DNA of 7,917 nucleotides from Roseivirga sp. UBA7431 (GCA_002477595.1 DLQN01000086.1:13771-21687); one strand, 5' to 3'. Counted from the stretch's first letter, positions 1 to 7,565 are shown. The notes: generated from the letters alone by a model not told the origin. A program made the numbers and translations.

Positions 1-914
1 GCCATGACCCTTGCATTCTTTTTGACTTGAATGACATATTCCATGTACTCGTCACTAAGTGCTTCGCCAAAAGCAATAGCCTTAGCTGCAATCACATGCT
101 CTAATGGACCTCCTTGTGTACCAGGAAAGACTCCACCGTCTAAAAGCTGTGACATCATTTTTATATCACCCTTCATCGTCTTATGACCCCAAGGGTTCTC
201 AAAATCCTCTCCCATCATAATCAAGCCTCCTCTAGGACCTCTAAGGGTCTTATGAGTTGTCGTGGTTACGATGTGGCAGTGTTCAATTGGATCGTTTAGT
301 AAGCCTCTTGCAATCAGCCCTGAAGGGTGGGACACGTCTGCTAATAGAATCGCTCCTATCTCATCCGCAACTTCTCTTAATGCTGCATAATCCCAATCTC
401 TACTGTAAGCTGACGCTCCACAAATGATCATTTGTGGTTTCTCTTTTCTAGCCGTCTCTGCTACTTTGTTCCAATCAATTAAACCAGATTCCTTTTCTAC
501 ACCATAAAAATATGGTTCGTAGAACTTTCCGGAAAAATTAACTGGTGAACCATGCGTTAAATGTCCTCCATGAGAAAGATCAAACCCTAATATCTTGTCC
601 CCTGGATTCAGGCATGCTAGCATAACTGCTGCATTAGCTTGAGCTCCAGAGTGTGGCTGAACATTGGCCCATACAGCACCAAAAAGTTCCTTAGCACGGT
701 CAATGGCTAAGTTTTCGATCACATCGACAACTTCGCACCCTCCGTAATATCTCTTTCCGGGTAGCCCTTCAGCATATTTGTTGGTTAACACAGATCCCAT
801 GGCTTGGATTACCTGGGAAGAAGCATAATTTTCTGAGGCAATTAGTTCTAAGCCTTCGGTTTGTCTCTTCTCTTCTTTGGCGATCAGGTCAAAGACGATT
901 TGGTCGTGCTGCAT
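1..914 (-). CDS. glyA: Serine hydroxymethyltransferase, C-terminus cut by window edge
   Basis: PLP enzyme that interconverts serine plus tetrahydrofolate with glycine plus 5,10-methylene-tetrahydrofolate; cytosolic and central to one-carbon metabolism. The minus strand reads open from the ATG at 914-912 through 304 codons to the left edge, so about 70% of a typical ~420-residue protein is present. Visible family signatures are the N-terminal ELIASENY (about residues 23-30), the GxRYYGG segment (53-59), the SGAQAN loop (89-94), the [10 protein letters not shown] strand (191-200) and the PLP-lysine motif [13 protein letters not shown], in which Lys222 (codon 251-249) should form the Schiff base. 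No residue expected in this part is missing and no frameshift is seen. The ATG start gives the usual family N-terminus and lies just downstream of a good Bacteroidota promoter. It is transcribed divergently from the SRPBCC gene. Identification is essentially certain; only the C-terminal domain cannot be examined. Confidence 0.97.
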   Translation of the reverse strand, partial: MQHDQIVFDLIAKEEKRQTEGLELIASENYASSQVIQAMGSVLTNKYAEGLPGKRYYGGCEVVDVIENLAIDRAKELFGAVWANVQPHSGAQANAAVMLACLNPGDKILGFDLSHGGHLTHGSPVNFSGKFYEPYFYGVEKESGLIDWNKVAETARKEKPQMIICGASAYSRDWDYAALREVADEIGAILLADVSHPSGLIARGLLNDPIEHCHIVTTTTHKTLRGPRGGLIMMGEDFENPWGHKTMKGDIKMMSQLLDGGVFPGTQGGPLEHVIAAKAIAFGEALSDEYMEYVIQVKKNARVM

Positions 915-929
915 ACAATAACGTTTTGT

Positions 930-960
930 CAAAAGTAAGCTTTGGGTCAGTAATTACCAA
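930..960 (-). promoter_or_regulatory. Predicted Bacteroidota sigma-A promoter for glyA
   Basis: On the minus strand a TTG (960-958) is followed after 20 nt by TACTTTTG (937-930), a perfect match to the Bacteroidota -33/-7 consensus TTG-N19-21-TAnnTTTG. Transcription would start near 923-925, giving a 5' leader of only about 10 nt before the glyA ATG at 914. Such a short leader with no Shine-Dalgarno is unremarkable in this phylum. The match is read directly; promoter activity is inferred from the consensus and position. Confidence 0.65.
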
Positions 961-973
961 TGGCATTGAACGC

Positions 974-1003
974 AAAGATTGTAAGAGTATAAAAGATTGT
1001 AAG
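974..1003. repeat. 12-bp direct repeat in the divergent glyA/SRPBCC intergenic region
   Basis: AAAGATTGTAAG occurs at 974-985 and again at 992-1003, with a 6-bp spacer and an 18-bp period. The copies lie upstream of the glyA -33 element and 36 to 66 bp upstream of the SRPBCC start codon. Tandem direct copies just under two helical turns apart could be a binding site for a regulator of either divergent gene, or simply a small local duplication. No known regulator motif is recognised. Confidence 0.45.
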
Positions 1004-1039
1004 CTGTTAACATTTTGTCGCAATTCGTGTTATTTGATT

Positions 1040-1474
1040 ATGCATGTAAAGGTGACAACACAGGTCAACCAAAACTTGGCTTCCGTCAAAGCTGGCTTTA
1101 ACCAAGACCTCTTCCTTAAACTGAACCCTCCGTTCCCAACGGTCTCGTTAATTCGATTTGATGGGTGTTACACAGGAGATTTTGTAGAGTTATTGCTCGA
1201 TTTTAAGGTTAAAAAACAGAAGTGGATAAGTGAAATTACCTACGACAATGAAACCAATGAGCGATTCGAGTTTATAGATGAAGGTGTCGTTCTTCCCTTT
1301 CCGTTTCACTCCTGGAAACATCATCATATTCTAATCGGCAATGCCGAAGGCTGCCAAATTGTTGATAGTATTGAGTACAAGGCAAAGTATAAACTGATGA
1401 CTGTGCTTCTTTATCCATTGCTACTGTTACAATTTCTTTACCGTAAACCCGTCTATAAGCAAGTTTTTAAATAA
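1040..1474 (+). CDS. SRPBCC-fold (START/polyketide-cyclase-like) protein of unknown ligand
   Basis: A 144-aa protein resembling the short SRPBCC proteins common in Bacteroidota, a helix-grip fold with a deep hydrophobic cavity. Visible features are an N-terminal beta strand (KVTTQVNQ), a helix with the segment NQDLFLKLNPPFP (residues 21-33), the RFDGCYTGD turn (39-47), KKQKWISEIT (58-67) and a histidine-rich WKHHHILIG strand (92-100). The hydrophobic C-terminal helix LMTVLLYPLLLLQFLYRK (119-136) is the expected long alpha helix, though unusually leucine-rich. The frame is open from a TTG at 926, but the 38 extra residues encoded there look non-coding and run through the glyA promoter and the direct repeat, so the ATG at 1040 is preferred. 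No Shine-Dalgarno and no convincing promoter was found. The next gene on the same strand starts 64 nt downstream, so co-transcription with the protease is possible. The ligand and biological role are unknown. Confidence 0.8.
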   Translation: MHVKVTTQVNQNLASVKAGFNQDLFLKLNPPFPTVSLIRFDGCYTGDFVELLLDFKVKKQKWISEITYDNETNERFEFIDEGVVLPFPFHSWKHHHILIGNAEGCQIVDSIEYKAKYKLMTVLLYPLLLLQFLYRKPVYKQVFK

Positions 1475-1538
1475 AACTAAGGGTATGAATACTCCGTTAG
1501 TGTTAACTAATTAGCTTCTTAACCTTCCAGCCAAATTT

Positions 1539-2783
1539 ATGATTATGCGATATACCATCCTGACTCTCGCGTTTTTAGTTTCAATTAATTGTTTTGCACA
1601 AAACTCAGTAGGGTTCTCTTTTGATGACGGCCAGCAATTTGTAGAGCTAAGTTTTAAAGATGAGAGCAATCTCATTATTATTCCCATTCTGGTTAACGGT
1701 GAAGGTCCGTTCAACTTTATTTTAGATACTGGTTCAGAGTCTGGAATGATATTCGATCGTTTTGTAATTGCCGACAATAACCTAGCCGATGCCAGAACCA
1801 TTCCTATCTATGCTGGAAATGGTGACAAAATCACAGATCTATTTGTGGCCAGCAACTTGAGCATCAAATTGAATGGCATCAGCGGAAGCAACCAATCGAT
1901 GCTTGTTCTAGAAGAAAGCGGCATGGACATACGCAACATTCTTGGGGTTGAAGCACACGGAATATTGGGTTCTGAACTTTTTAGTCGTTTTGTGGTGGAA
2001 GTAGATTATGAAAATGAAAAGCTTCGTCTGTACGAGCCCGGAAAGTTTAAAATACCGAAGGGGTTCAGAAAAGTAGATGTGGAAATTAGAGATTTTCGCC
2101 CTTACATAAAGGCTGAGATTAAACAAAAGGGAGAGAAAAGAAAGACGGTAAATCTTTTAATCGATACTGGTGCAAGTAGTGCTTTATTTCTCGATGAGGA
2201 GCGCCATGACGAGATTGTACTGCCTAAACACACAATAGAACACTCTTTGGGAAGTAGCCTAATTGGTAACCTGGAAGGCAGAGTAGGGCGTATTCAAGGC
2301 CTCCGCTTTGGAAAACGGTTTCGATTCAATAAAGTCGTGACATCATTTCCTGAAGATTGGCAGGTTAAGAGAGTTGTTGAAGGTAATGGCACGGAAATGA
2401 AAAGGTATGGGACTATGGGCTCTGATGTACTCGCACGCTTCAACGTAATATTTGACTACCCAAACGAGGCCATCTACTTAAAAAAGAATGAAAACTATGG
2501 CAATACATTCAAGTTCAACACCGCTGGCTTTACTTTTAGTGTTAGTGGTGAAGAATTAAACAGGTATTTCGTTTCGAATATTATTCCAAATTCACCTGCT
2601 AAAAAAATAGGCCTGCTGCCTGGTGATGAGATTATTTCAATGGCAGATAAGCCTGTCTTCTTTTATTCTTTTGCCAGCATGAATAGCCTTCTTAGACAGC
2701 CCTCTGGTACAAGGCTTACAATGGTGATCAAAAGAGATGGAAAGCTGATTGAGAAAGAACTGGAGCTGAAAGCTTTAATCTAA
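1539..2783 (+). CDS. Secreted retropepsin-like aspartyl protease with C-terminal PDZ domain
   Basis: A 414-aa predicted exported peptidase of the clan AA (retropepsin-like) group. An N-terminal signal peptide (RYTILTLAFLVSINCFA, residues 4-20) has a likely signal peptidase I cut before Gln21. There is no proper lipobox around Cys18. Two aspartyl-protease lobes follow: lobe 1 with FILDTGSESG (60-69, Asp63) and the hydrophobic-Gly motif GILGSELF (141-148), lobe 2 with LLIDTGASSA (206-215, Asp209) and GTMGSDVLARF (291-301). Having both catalytic aspartates in one chain means it could act as a monomer with a pepsin-like internal pair. Residues about 330-410 form a PDZ domain (FVSNIIPNSPAKKIGLLPGDEI), which usually binds substrate C-termini. 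The first ATG (1539) is used here; the ATG at 1545 gives an equally good signal peptide. The gene converges on the metalloprotease gene across a shared terminator. The protease family is clear from motifs; substrate and exact location (periplasm or surface) are unknown. Confidence 0.9.
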   Translation: MIMRYTILTLAFLVSINCFAQNSVGFSFDDGQQFVELSFKDESNLIIIPILVNGEGPFNFILDTGSESGMIFDRFVIADNNLADARTIPIYAGNGDKITDLFVASNLSIKLNGISGSNQSMLVLEESGMDIRNILGVEAHGILGSELFSRFVVEVDYENEKLRLYEPGKFKIPKGFRKVDVEIRDFRPYIKAEIKQKGEKRKTVNLLIDTGASSALFLDEERHDEIVLPKHTIEHSLGSSLIGNLEGRVGRIQGLRFGKRFRFNKVVTSFPEDWQVKRVVEGNGTEMKRYGTMGSDVLARFNVIFDYPNEAIYLKKNENYGNTFKFNTAGFTFSVSGEELNRYFVSNIIPNSPAKKIGLLPGDEIISMADKPVFFYSFASMNSLLRQPSGTRLTMVIKRDGKLIEKELELKALI

Positions 2784-2864
2784 AAACATACTCTCTTTCG
2801 TTCTTTTCTTTCATAACATTACTTTTTGTGTAACGCTATTTCAGGATGAGATATAAACTGAAAT

Positions 2865-2897
2865 AAAAAAGGCCACCGATTATCGGTGGCCTTTTTT
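2865..2897. terminator. Bidirectional intrinsic terminator between two convergent protease genes
   Basis: A perfect palindrome: six A, then GGCCACCGAT (2871-2880), one T, ATCGGTGGCC (2882-2891), then six T (2892-2897). On either strand the RNA folds into a GC-rich hairpin followed by a U-tract. It sits 81 nt past the aspartyl protease stop codon and 19 nt past the metalloprotease stop codon, so it should end both convergent transcripts. Confidence 0.93.
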
Positions 2898-2916
2898 ATG
2901 GTCTGTTAACAACTAC

Positions 2917-5439
2917 TTACTTAGGATCAAGAATATCGTTGATTCTCACTAAGGCGTCTTCCAAGTGAATCTTAGACATTCTGTCTGCAGTTCTAGGAAT
3001 TGCAGCCCTTACTCTAGACTGTAGTGTTTTGAGTTCTGCTCTTACAACAGGTCTGATATCAGACTGACTTGCGTCAATACCAGGACCAGCAAACCTTCTG
3101 AATGCAGCCGGAACCTCTAACTCACCTGTCATCAAAAGCTCTAATCTTTCGATGTGTGCGCGCTGAAGGTTCCTTCTGTAAGTATCAATAGTTCGGCCTC
3201 TAGAAAGTTCTGACCAAATACCATTTCTTACATCAGAGAAAAGCTCTGTAATAGGATACGCGCCAGAACCGTTCATAGCTTCATTCTCTATTACCCTACC
3301 CATCTTTCTCCACTCTAAAAGTGAATTCATAGTGTTTGCCTGTAATGAGCGCATGCTCTCTACGGCACCGTAATCCTGAAGTCTACCTATGATTTCTTGA
3401 TCTAGCATCCACTTAGGTGTATTGAAAAGATTATCAGTGATAAATTTCACTGCTTCTTTTTGCTTCGCTTTAGGTGCGTGAGTATATACTAAACCATCTT
3501 GATCTGCAGTTTTGTAGTTCTCTTTTACGCCACCAACATAACGACCAACATGGCCCATATATCGGTTAAACTGAGACCTTACTTCTCCATACATTTCTTC
3601 AAGTTCACTATAATCAGAACCTGGCTCATATGTCCAATCTCGAAGATTAGTCATAATCACTTTTAGGTTTTTAATGCCATACATACTTGCCTTCATGGCA
3701 TCGTCACCCAAGTCTTCACTTTGAGCTGTATAGTCATTAGAGTTACCCTGACGACCGTATCTGTACATTGGGTCACCATTCTTATCTTCAATCCACTTTC
3801 TTAAAGTAGGCAATTCCTCCTCTGGAGAATTAGCACTCAAAATAGGTCTGTAACCCCAAGCGATAGCATATTTATCGTACTCACCAACCTCTGGCATTAA
3901 AGCAACACCAGCATCTTCTGGTTGTGCGATGTAATTGAAACGTGCATAATCCATTAAAGAAGGAGCAGTCCCCATTCGCTTAGTAAATGATGCCGATCTT
4001 AATGAATCAACAGGGTATGCATTACTTGAACCAAAGTTATGTGGTAAACCTAATGTATGTCCGACTTCGTGAGAAGACACGAAACGGATCAAACGAGACA
4101 TTACCGCATCGTCAAATTCAGAACTCTGAGCCTGCGGATTGATAGCAGCAGTCTGAACGAAGAACCATCTTCTAAGAAGAGTCATTACGTTGTGATACCA
4201 GTTGATATCACTTTCTAAGATCTCTCCAGAGCGTGGATCACTTACGTGAGGACCGTTTGCGTTTGGAATTGGAGAAGCTAAGTATCTAACAACAGAATAA
4301 CGTACGTCTTCTGGGCTCCAATCTGGATCTTCCTCTTTTGTAGGAGGTGTTTTAGCGATAATAGCATCTTTGAAACCTGCAGCTTCAAAAGCTACTTGCC
4401 AATCCTCAATACCATCTTTAATCGCTTGAGCCCACTGCTTTGGTGTTGCTCTGTCTACATAATAAACTATTTGTTTCTTAGGCACAACTAACTCTCCTCT
4501 ACGGAACTTAGCCATATCTTCCTCTTTGACTTCAAGTCTCCACCTGTCAAGGTATCTAACTACCTTAGATTGCTGCGCATCCAAACCATAGTCTGTTGTT
4601 CCTCTAGCAAACCAACCAACTCTCTCATCATAAAGTCTACGCTGCATAGGCACTTCAGGAAGAAGAATCATTGAGTTGCTCATTTCTACTGTAATCGAGC
4701 CATCTGCTGAACTAGATGGAGAGCTTCCTGCTTGGTACGTTTTTACGTGTCGTAACTCAATATTCTCAGGATAACTACTTGCTCTTACAACATAAGACCG
4801 CGAATTATCTAATCTCGTCACTCTATACTGAGTTCTATTTCTCTGTGGTAAGCCAAGAGGCTTAACATCTCCTGTTAATAATGCCGTCACGTCAACTACA
4901 ACTCCTGTAGAGTCTTTAGACAACGCTTTGATATCATAAGCCGCCAATATTGGCTCAAGGTTAGAGTTGTTGACCGCTTCACTGATAGGAAGTGAGTCTG
5001 CTGCAGTTATGGTTGTAGAAATAATTTTAAGCAAGATTTTATCTTGAACTCTTTCCCATCTCAACATTTGCGTATTGGTTTTTCCACCACCAAAGCCGAT
5101 GCCTGCTGCTGTCTTGGCTATACGAGTAACCATTAGCATATCTCTTCCTAACATGTCATTAGGAATCTCAAAGAAGTACTTATCATCTAAAGTATGCACA
5201 TTGAAAAGACCTTCATCAGTCTTAGCTTCTTTTGTGATTACCTTGTCGTATGGTTGAATACCACCTTTTTTAGCAGCCGGTTTCTTGGCTGCTGCAGCTG
5301 CTTTTGCCGCTTGTTCTGCTTTTGCCGCTTCCGCTTTCTTCTTTTTACTCTGCGCTTCGGCTGGGTTTACAGCGATTAGCATAAAGGCTGCAAACAAACA
5401 AGCAACGAACGTTGCTAGTCTTATATTTCTTATTTTCAT
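2917..5439 (-). CDS. Secreted zinc metalloprotease (DUF5118/DUF5117/DUF4953 architecture)
   Basis: An 840-aa exported zinc-dependent metalloprotease of a family widespread in Bacteroidota. The signal peptide (residues 1-29, hydrophobic core FVACLFAAFMLIAV) ends in AEA before Gln30. A Lys/Ala-rich tract follows (31-60). Residues about 61-110 resemble DUF5118, about 115-310 DUF5117, and about 390-700 the DUF4953-type catalytic region. The catalytic motif HEVGHTLGLPH gives zinc ligands His457, His461 and His467 with Glu458 as general base, i.e. the metzincin-style HExxHxxGxxH. The segment SLMDYARFN (494-502) supplies a candidate Met-turn at Met496. Length is typical for the family and all key residues are present. 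Start: ATG at 5439-5437 directly before the signal peptide; the upstream DNA is very AT-rich without Shine-Dalgarno or a full promoter match. Monocistronic by context, with a terminator just after the stop. Physiological substrate unknown; probably extracytoplasmic protein or peptide degradation. Confidence 0.93.
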   Translation of the reverse strand: MKIRNIRLATFVACLFAAFMLIAVNPAEAQSKKKKAEAAKAEQAAKAAAAAKKPAAKKGGIQPYDKVITKEAKTDEGLFNVHTLDDKYFFEIPNDMLGRDMLMVTRIAKTAAGIGFGGGKTNTQMLRWERVQDKILLKIISTTITAADSLPISEAVNNSNLEPILAAYDIKALSKDSTGVVVDVTALLTGDVKPLGLPQRNRTQYRVTRLDNSRSYVVRASSYPENIELRHVKTYQAGSSPSSSADGSITVEMSNSMILLPEVPMQRRLYDERVGWFARGTTDYGLDAQQSKVVRYLDRWRLEVKEEDMAKFRRGELVVPKKQIVYYVDRATPKQWAQAIKDGIEDWQVAFEAAGFKDAIIAKTPPTKEEDPDWSPEDVRYSVVRYLASPIPNANGPHVSDPRSGEILESDINWYHNVMTLLRRWFFVQTAAINPQAQSSEFDDAVMSRLIRFVSSHEVGHTLGLPHNFGSSNAYPVDSLRSASFTKRMGTAPSLMDYARFNYIAQPEDAGVALMPEVGEYDKYAIAWGYRPILSANSPEEELPTLRKWIEDKNGDPMYRYGRQGNSNDYTAQSEDLGDDAMKASMYGIKNLKVIMTNLRDWTYEPGSDYSELEEMYGEVRSQFNRYMGHVGRYVGGVKENYKTADQDGLVYTHAPKAKQKEAVKFITDNLFNTPKWMLDQEIIGRLQDYGAVESMRSLQANTMNSLLEWRKMGRVIENEAMNGSGAYPITELFSDVRNGIWSELSRGRTIDTYRRNLQRAHIERLELLMTGELEVPAAFRRFAGPGIDASQSDIRPVVRAELKTLQSRVRAAIPRTADRMSKIHLEDALVRINDILDPK

Positions 5440-5540
5440 TGAATTGTATTTTAGAAATTCTGATTCTTATTGAAATATAAACTTAATTCAAATTATAATG
5501 CTGTTGTTCCATTTTATTTGAGTGGTTATTGATCTGTATT

Positions 5541-5546
5541 AAGGGA
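5541..5546 (+). promoter_or_regulatory. Possible ribosome binding site supporting the TTG start of the oxidoreductase
   Basis: AAGGGA lies 4 nt before the TTG at 5551 and is one of few purine-rich Shine-Dalgarno-like stretches ahead of any gene here. The spacing is slightly short. Together with the upstream in-frame stop at 5530-5532 it supports a non-ATG start. Confidence 0.35.
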
Positions 5547-5550
5547 TATT

Positions 5551-6663
5551 TTGAAAGAAATTACAATCATCGGTGGCGGTTTAGCGGGGTTAATCAGTAG
5601 CATCCTTTTGCAACGCAAGGGGTATGAAGTCAACCTATACGAAAAAAAACAATTTCCATTCCATAGGGTCTGTGGGGAATATGTCTCAGATGAAGTTAGG
5701 CCTTTTCTAGAGCGCAACAGTCTCTTCCCTGACGCTTCTCACCCCTCACGAATTCGAACGTTTGAATTTTCCTCTGTCAAGGGAAGACGTTTTGAGCTGC
5801 CATTGGATTTAGGAGGCTTTGGCGTAAGCCGATATGTGTTGGATGAATTTCTTTATCAGATCGCATTAAAAGAGGGTGTTAATGTTGTCACCAAACAAGC
5901 CATAACAGATGTTCGGTTCATAGGCGACAAATTCTTAGTTAAGACGGGCAGCGAATCCTTCGAAAGTAAAATCGTCATTGGCGCCTATGGGAAAAAAAGC
6001 GTGATCGACAACAAGCTTGACAGAGGTTTTACCCATAAAAGAGCACCATTCATTGGCGTTAAATATCACATAAAGACAGATTACCCGAAGGACAAAGTTG
6101 CCCTTCATAACTTTCAAAGTGGCTATTGTGGCATCAGTGCCATTGAAGATGATAAATACAACTTGTGCTACCTTGGAAGTAGAGAAATGCTGAAAAAGCA
6201 TGGCTCAATCGAGGCCATGGAAAATATGGTAGTCAAGCAAAACCCTTTCCTTAAAGAAATCTTCAATAATTCTGAATTCATTTTCGATAAGCCTGAGGTC
6301 ATCAATGAATTTTCCTTTTCTCCAAAAAGTGCTGTTGAAAGCCATATCCTAATGACTGGTGACACAGCGGGATTGATCACGCCATTATGTGGTAATGGCA
6401 TGGCTATGGCCATACATTCAGGAAAAATCGTTTCAGAATCTGTTTCAACACATTACACTAAAGGTCAGCTTAACCGTCAAGCCTTAGAAGAAGACTATAT
6501 CCGAACCTGGAACAGGACCTTCAAAAAACGCCTTCGTGTTGGGCGTAGAACGCAAGCCCTGTTTGGTTCCTCTTTCACTTCTGAAGTAGCCGTAAGTTTA
6601 ATGAGAAACTCCTCCTTTTTTGCCTACCAAATCATGAAAAACACCCACGGCCAACCATTTTAG
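5551..6663 (+). CDS. FAD-dependent oxidoreductase, geranylgeranyl-reductase/FixC-like family
   Basis: A 370-aa flavoprotein predicted to oxidise, hydroxylate or reduce a lipophilic substrate. The N-terminal Rossmann motif ITIIGGGLAGL carries GxGxxG at Gly8-Gly10-Gly13, with the ribose-binding Glu31 at the end of the second strand. RVCGEYVS (39-46) is the CGE segment characteristic of geranylgeranyl-reductase-type flavoproteins, SRYVLDEFL (93-101) matches the conserved R-x3-D helix, and MTGDTAGLITPLCGNGM (268-284) is the second FAD-binding GD motif. No transmembrane helix is obvious. The frame has a stop at 5530-5532 and no ATG before the Rossmann strand, so the TTG at 5551 is the start; AAGGGA (5541-5546) is a possible ribosome binding site. 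The gene ends inside the 3' end of the convergent UbiA gene. With a type III polyketide synthase nearby, a role in oxidising an aromatic polyketide (compare SrsC, the flavoprotein hydroxylase of Streptomyces phenolic-lipid synthesis) is plausible, as is reduction of a prenyl chain. The reaction is not determined. Confidence 0.88.
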   Translation: MKEITIIGGGLAGLISSILLQRKGYEVNLYEKKQFPFHRVCGEYVSDEVRPFLERNSLFPDASHPSRIRTFEFSSVKGRRFELPLDLGGFGVSRYVLDEFLYQIALKEGVNVVTKQAITDVRFIGDKFLVKTGSESFESKIVIGAYGKKSVIDNKLDRGFTHKRAPFIGVKYHIKTDYPKDKVALHNFQSGYCGISAIEDDKYNLCYLGSREMLKKHGSIEAMENMVVKQNPFLKEIFNNSEFIFDKPEVINEFSFSPKSAVESHILMTGDTAGLITPLCGNGMAMAIHSGKIVSESVSTHYTKGQLNRQALEEDYIRTWNRTFKKRLRVGRRTQALFGSSFTSEVAVSLMRNSSFFAYQIMKNTHGQPF

Positions 6664-7565
6664 TAAACCCCTACTACGGACAAAATATTAGTTGAGTGTA
6701 AAAAGAGATAGAGAAAGAAGCCACCCAAACATGTCGCTGAAATCCAATTCAAGCGCATGGTGTTGGTATAATTTGCATTTGACTCATTCTTTAGCGTTTT
6801 CACAAACCACTGTGTAAAGAAGACAATCACTGGTGACATAGCCGCTAAAAACACTAGTCCATACGTAAGGCTGTAGTAATGTTGGAAGTATAAGACATAC
6901 CCTAGGCTCGCCAACCCAAAGAAAATACCTGTAAACATAAAAGTTCCTTTAATCCCAAGCCTAATAGACAATGTGATGTCACCCCGTTTAGCATCCTCCT
7001 CATGTTGATAGATTTGTGTCATAGGATAAGAACCCCATAGAATTGCAGACGCCAATAGTCCCGGTATTAAAACATGGGGCTTCAAAATGTTAGTGAAAGC
7101 AAAGTCGTTCAGCCCAACGTAGACTAACCACACTACCCATGCACCCTGAAAAAAACCAGCAATTATCCAGCTCGTAATAGGATACTTTTTTAGCCTAATT
7201 TTTGGGTTACTATACGCTCTTGATGCTAAGATATATGCGATCAACATGGCGATCAGGGTATAGTTGCCAGGAAAGAAAATAAACGCAAGGAGTAATCCTA
7301 TCAGATCAAAAGTTTGAGAAAGTAAAAAAAGCCCCCTATCCACTGGGGGAGGATTTTTTAAGCCCCCGATGCTCTTTTCATCTTTATCAAAAAAGCTGTT
7401 ATAGGCATTGCTTGCAGGGTAAATAAAGAGGTGTAGAATAACGAATAACCAAAGCAATCCACCCTCGCTTAAATTAGGGCTAATAGACAGCGCAAAAATA
7501 TAAATAGGCAGTAAAAAGTATGAAAAGTGTATGCGAAGGTGTAGCCAGTTTGATTTTTTAAACAT
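6660..7565 (-). CDS. UbiA-family membrane prenyltransferase
   Basis: A 301-aa integral membrane protein with about nine hydrophobic segments (roughly residues 18-28, 37-52, 88-98, 102-114, 131-151, 164-182, 208-227, 233-255, 274-291), the UbiA-superfamily count. UbiA enzymes transfer a prenyl or phytyl chain from its diphosphate to an acceptor such as an aromatic ring. The first Mg-diphosphate motif is NSFFDKDEKSIGG (from Asn56; Asp60 and Asp62), a variant of NDxxDxxxD. The second is QIYQHEEDAKRGD (Asp191, Asp196). The start is ATG 7565-7563, giving FKKSNWLHLRIHFSYFLLP; the frame stays open upstream to a GTG at 7604, but those 13 residues look non-coding and would nearly abut the polyketide synthase start. 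TAA stop at 6662-6660 overlaps the TAG of the convergent oxidoreductase. It is divergent from the polyketide synthase, 50 nt apart, suggesting joint regulation. Prenyl donor and acceptor are not identifiable from sequence; roles in menaquinone or other lipid synthesis are alternatives. Confidence 0.88.
   Translation of the reverse strand: MFKKSNWLHLRIHFSYFLLPIYIFALSISPNLSEGGLLWLFVILHLFIYPASNAYNSFFDKDEKSIGGLKNPPPVDRGLFLLSQTFDLIGLLLAFIFFPGNYTLIAMLIAYILASRAYSNPKIRLKKYPITSWIIAGFFQGAWVVWLVYVGLNDFAFTNILKPHVLIPGLLASAILWGSYPMTQIYQHEEDAKRGDITLSIRLGIKGTFMFTGIFFGLASLGYVLYFQHYYSLTYGLVFLAAMSPVIVFFTQWFVKTLKNESNANYTNTMRLNWISATCLGGFFLYLFLHSTNILSVVGVY

Noticed and set aside
926..1039. Extension of the SRPBCC gene back to a TTG at 926
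   Set aside because: The added 38 residues show no recognisable family sequence, and the stretch carries the glyA promoter -7 and -33 elements and the 12-bp direct repeat. The ATG at 1040 gives the expected N-terminal beta strand.
1496..1511. Small inverted repeat TTAGT/ACTAA before the aspartyl protease gene
   Set aside because: A 5-bp AT-rich stem with no T-tract; too weak for a terminator or a convincing operator.
5075..5473. Three overlapping plus-strand open frames opposite the metalloprotease N-terminus
   Set aside because: Low-complexity Cys/Phe/Ala-rich translations that are the complement of the Lys/Ala-rich tract and signal peptide; shadows of the minus-strand gene.
5440..5550. 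Bacteroidota promoters in the divergent metalloprotease/flavoprotein gap
   Set aside because: The DNA is AT-rich, with a TATAAT (minus strand) and near-matches such as TATATTTC, but none has a TTG about 20 nt upstream, so no promoter is called.
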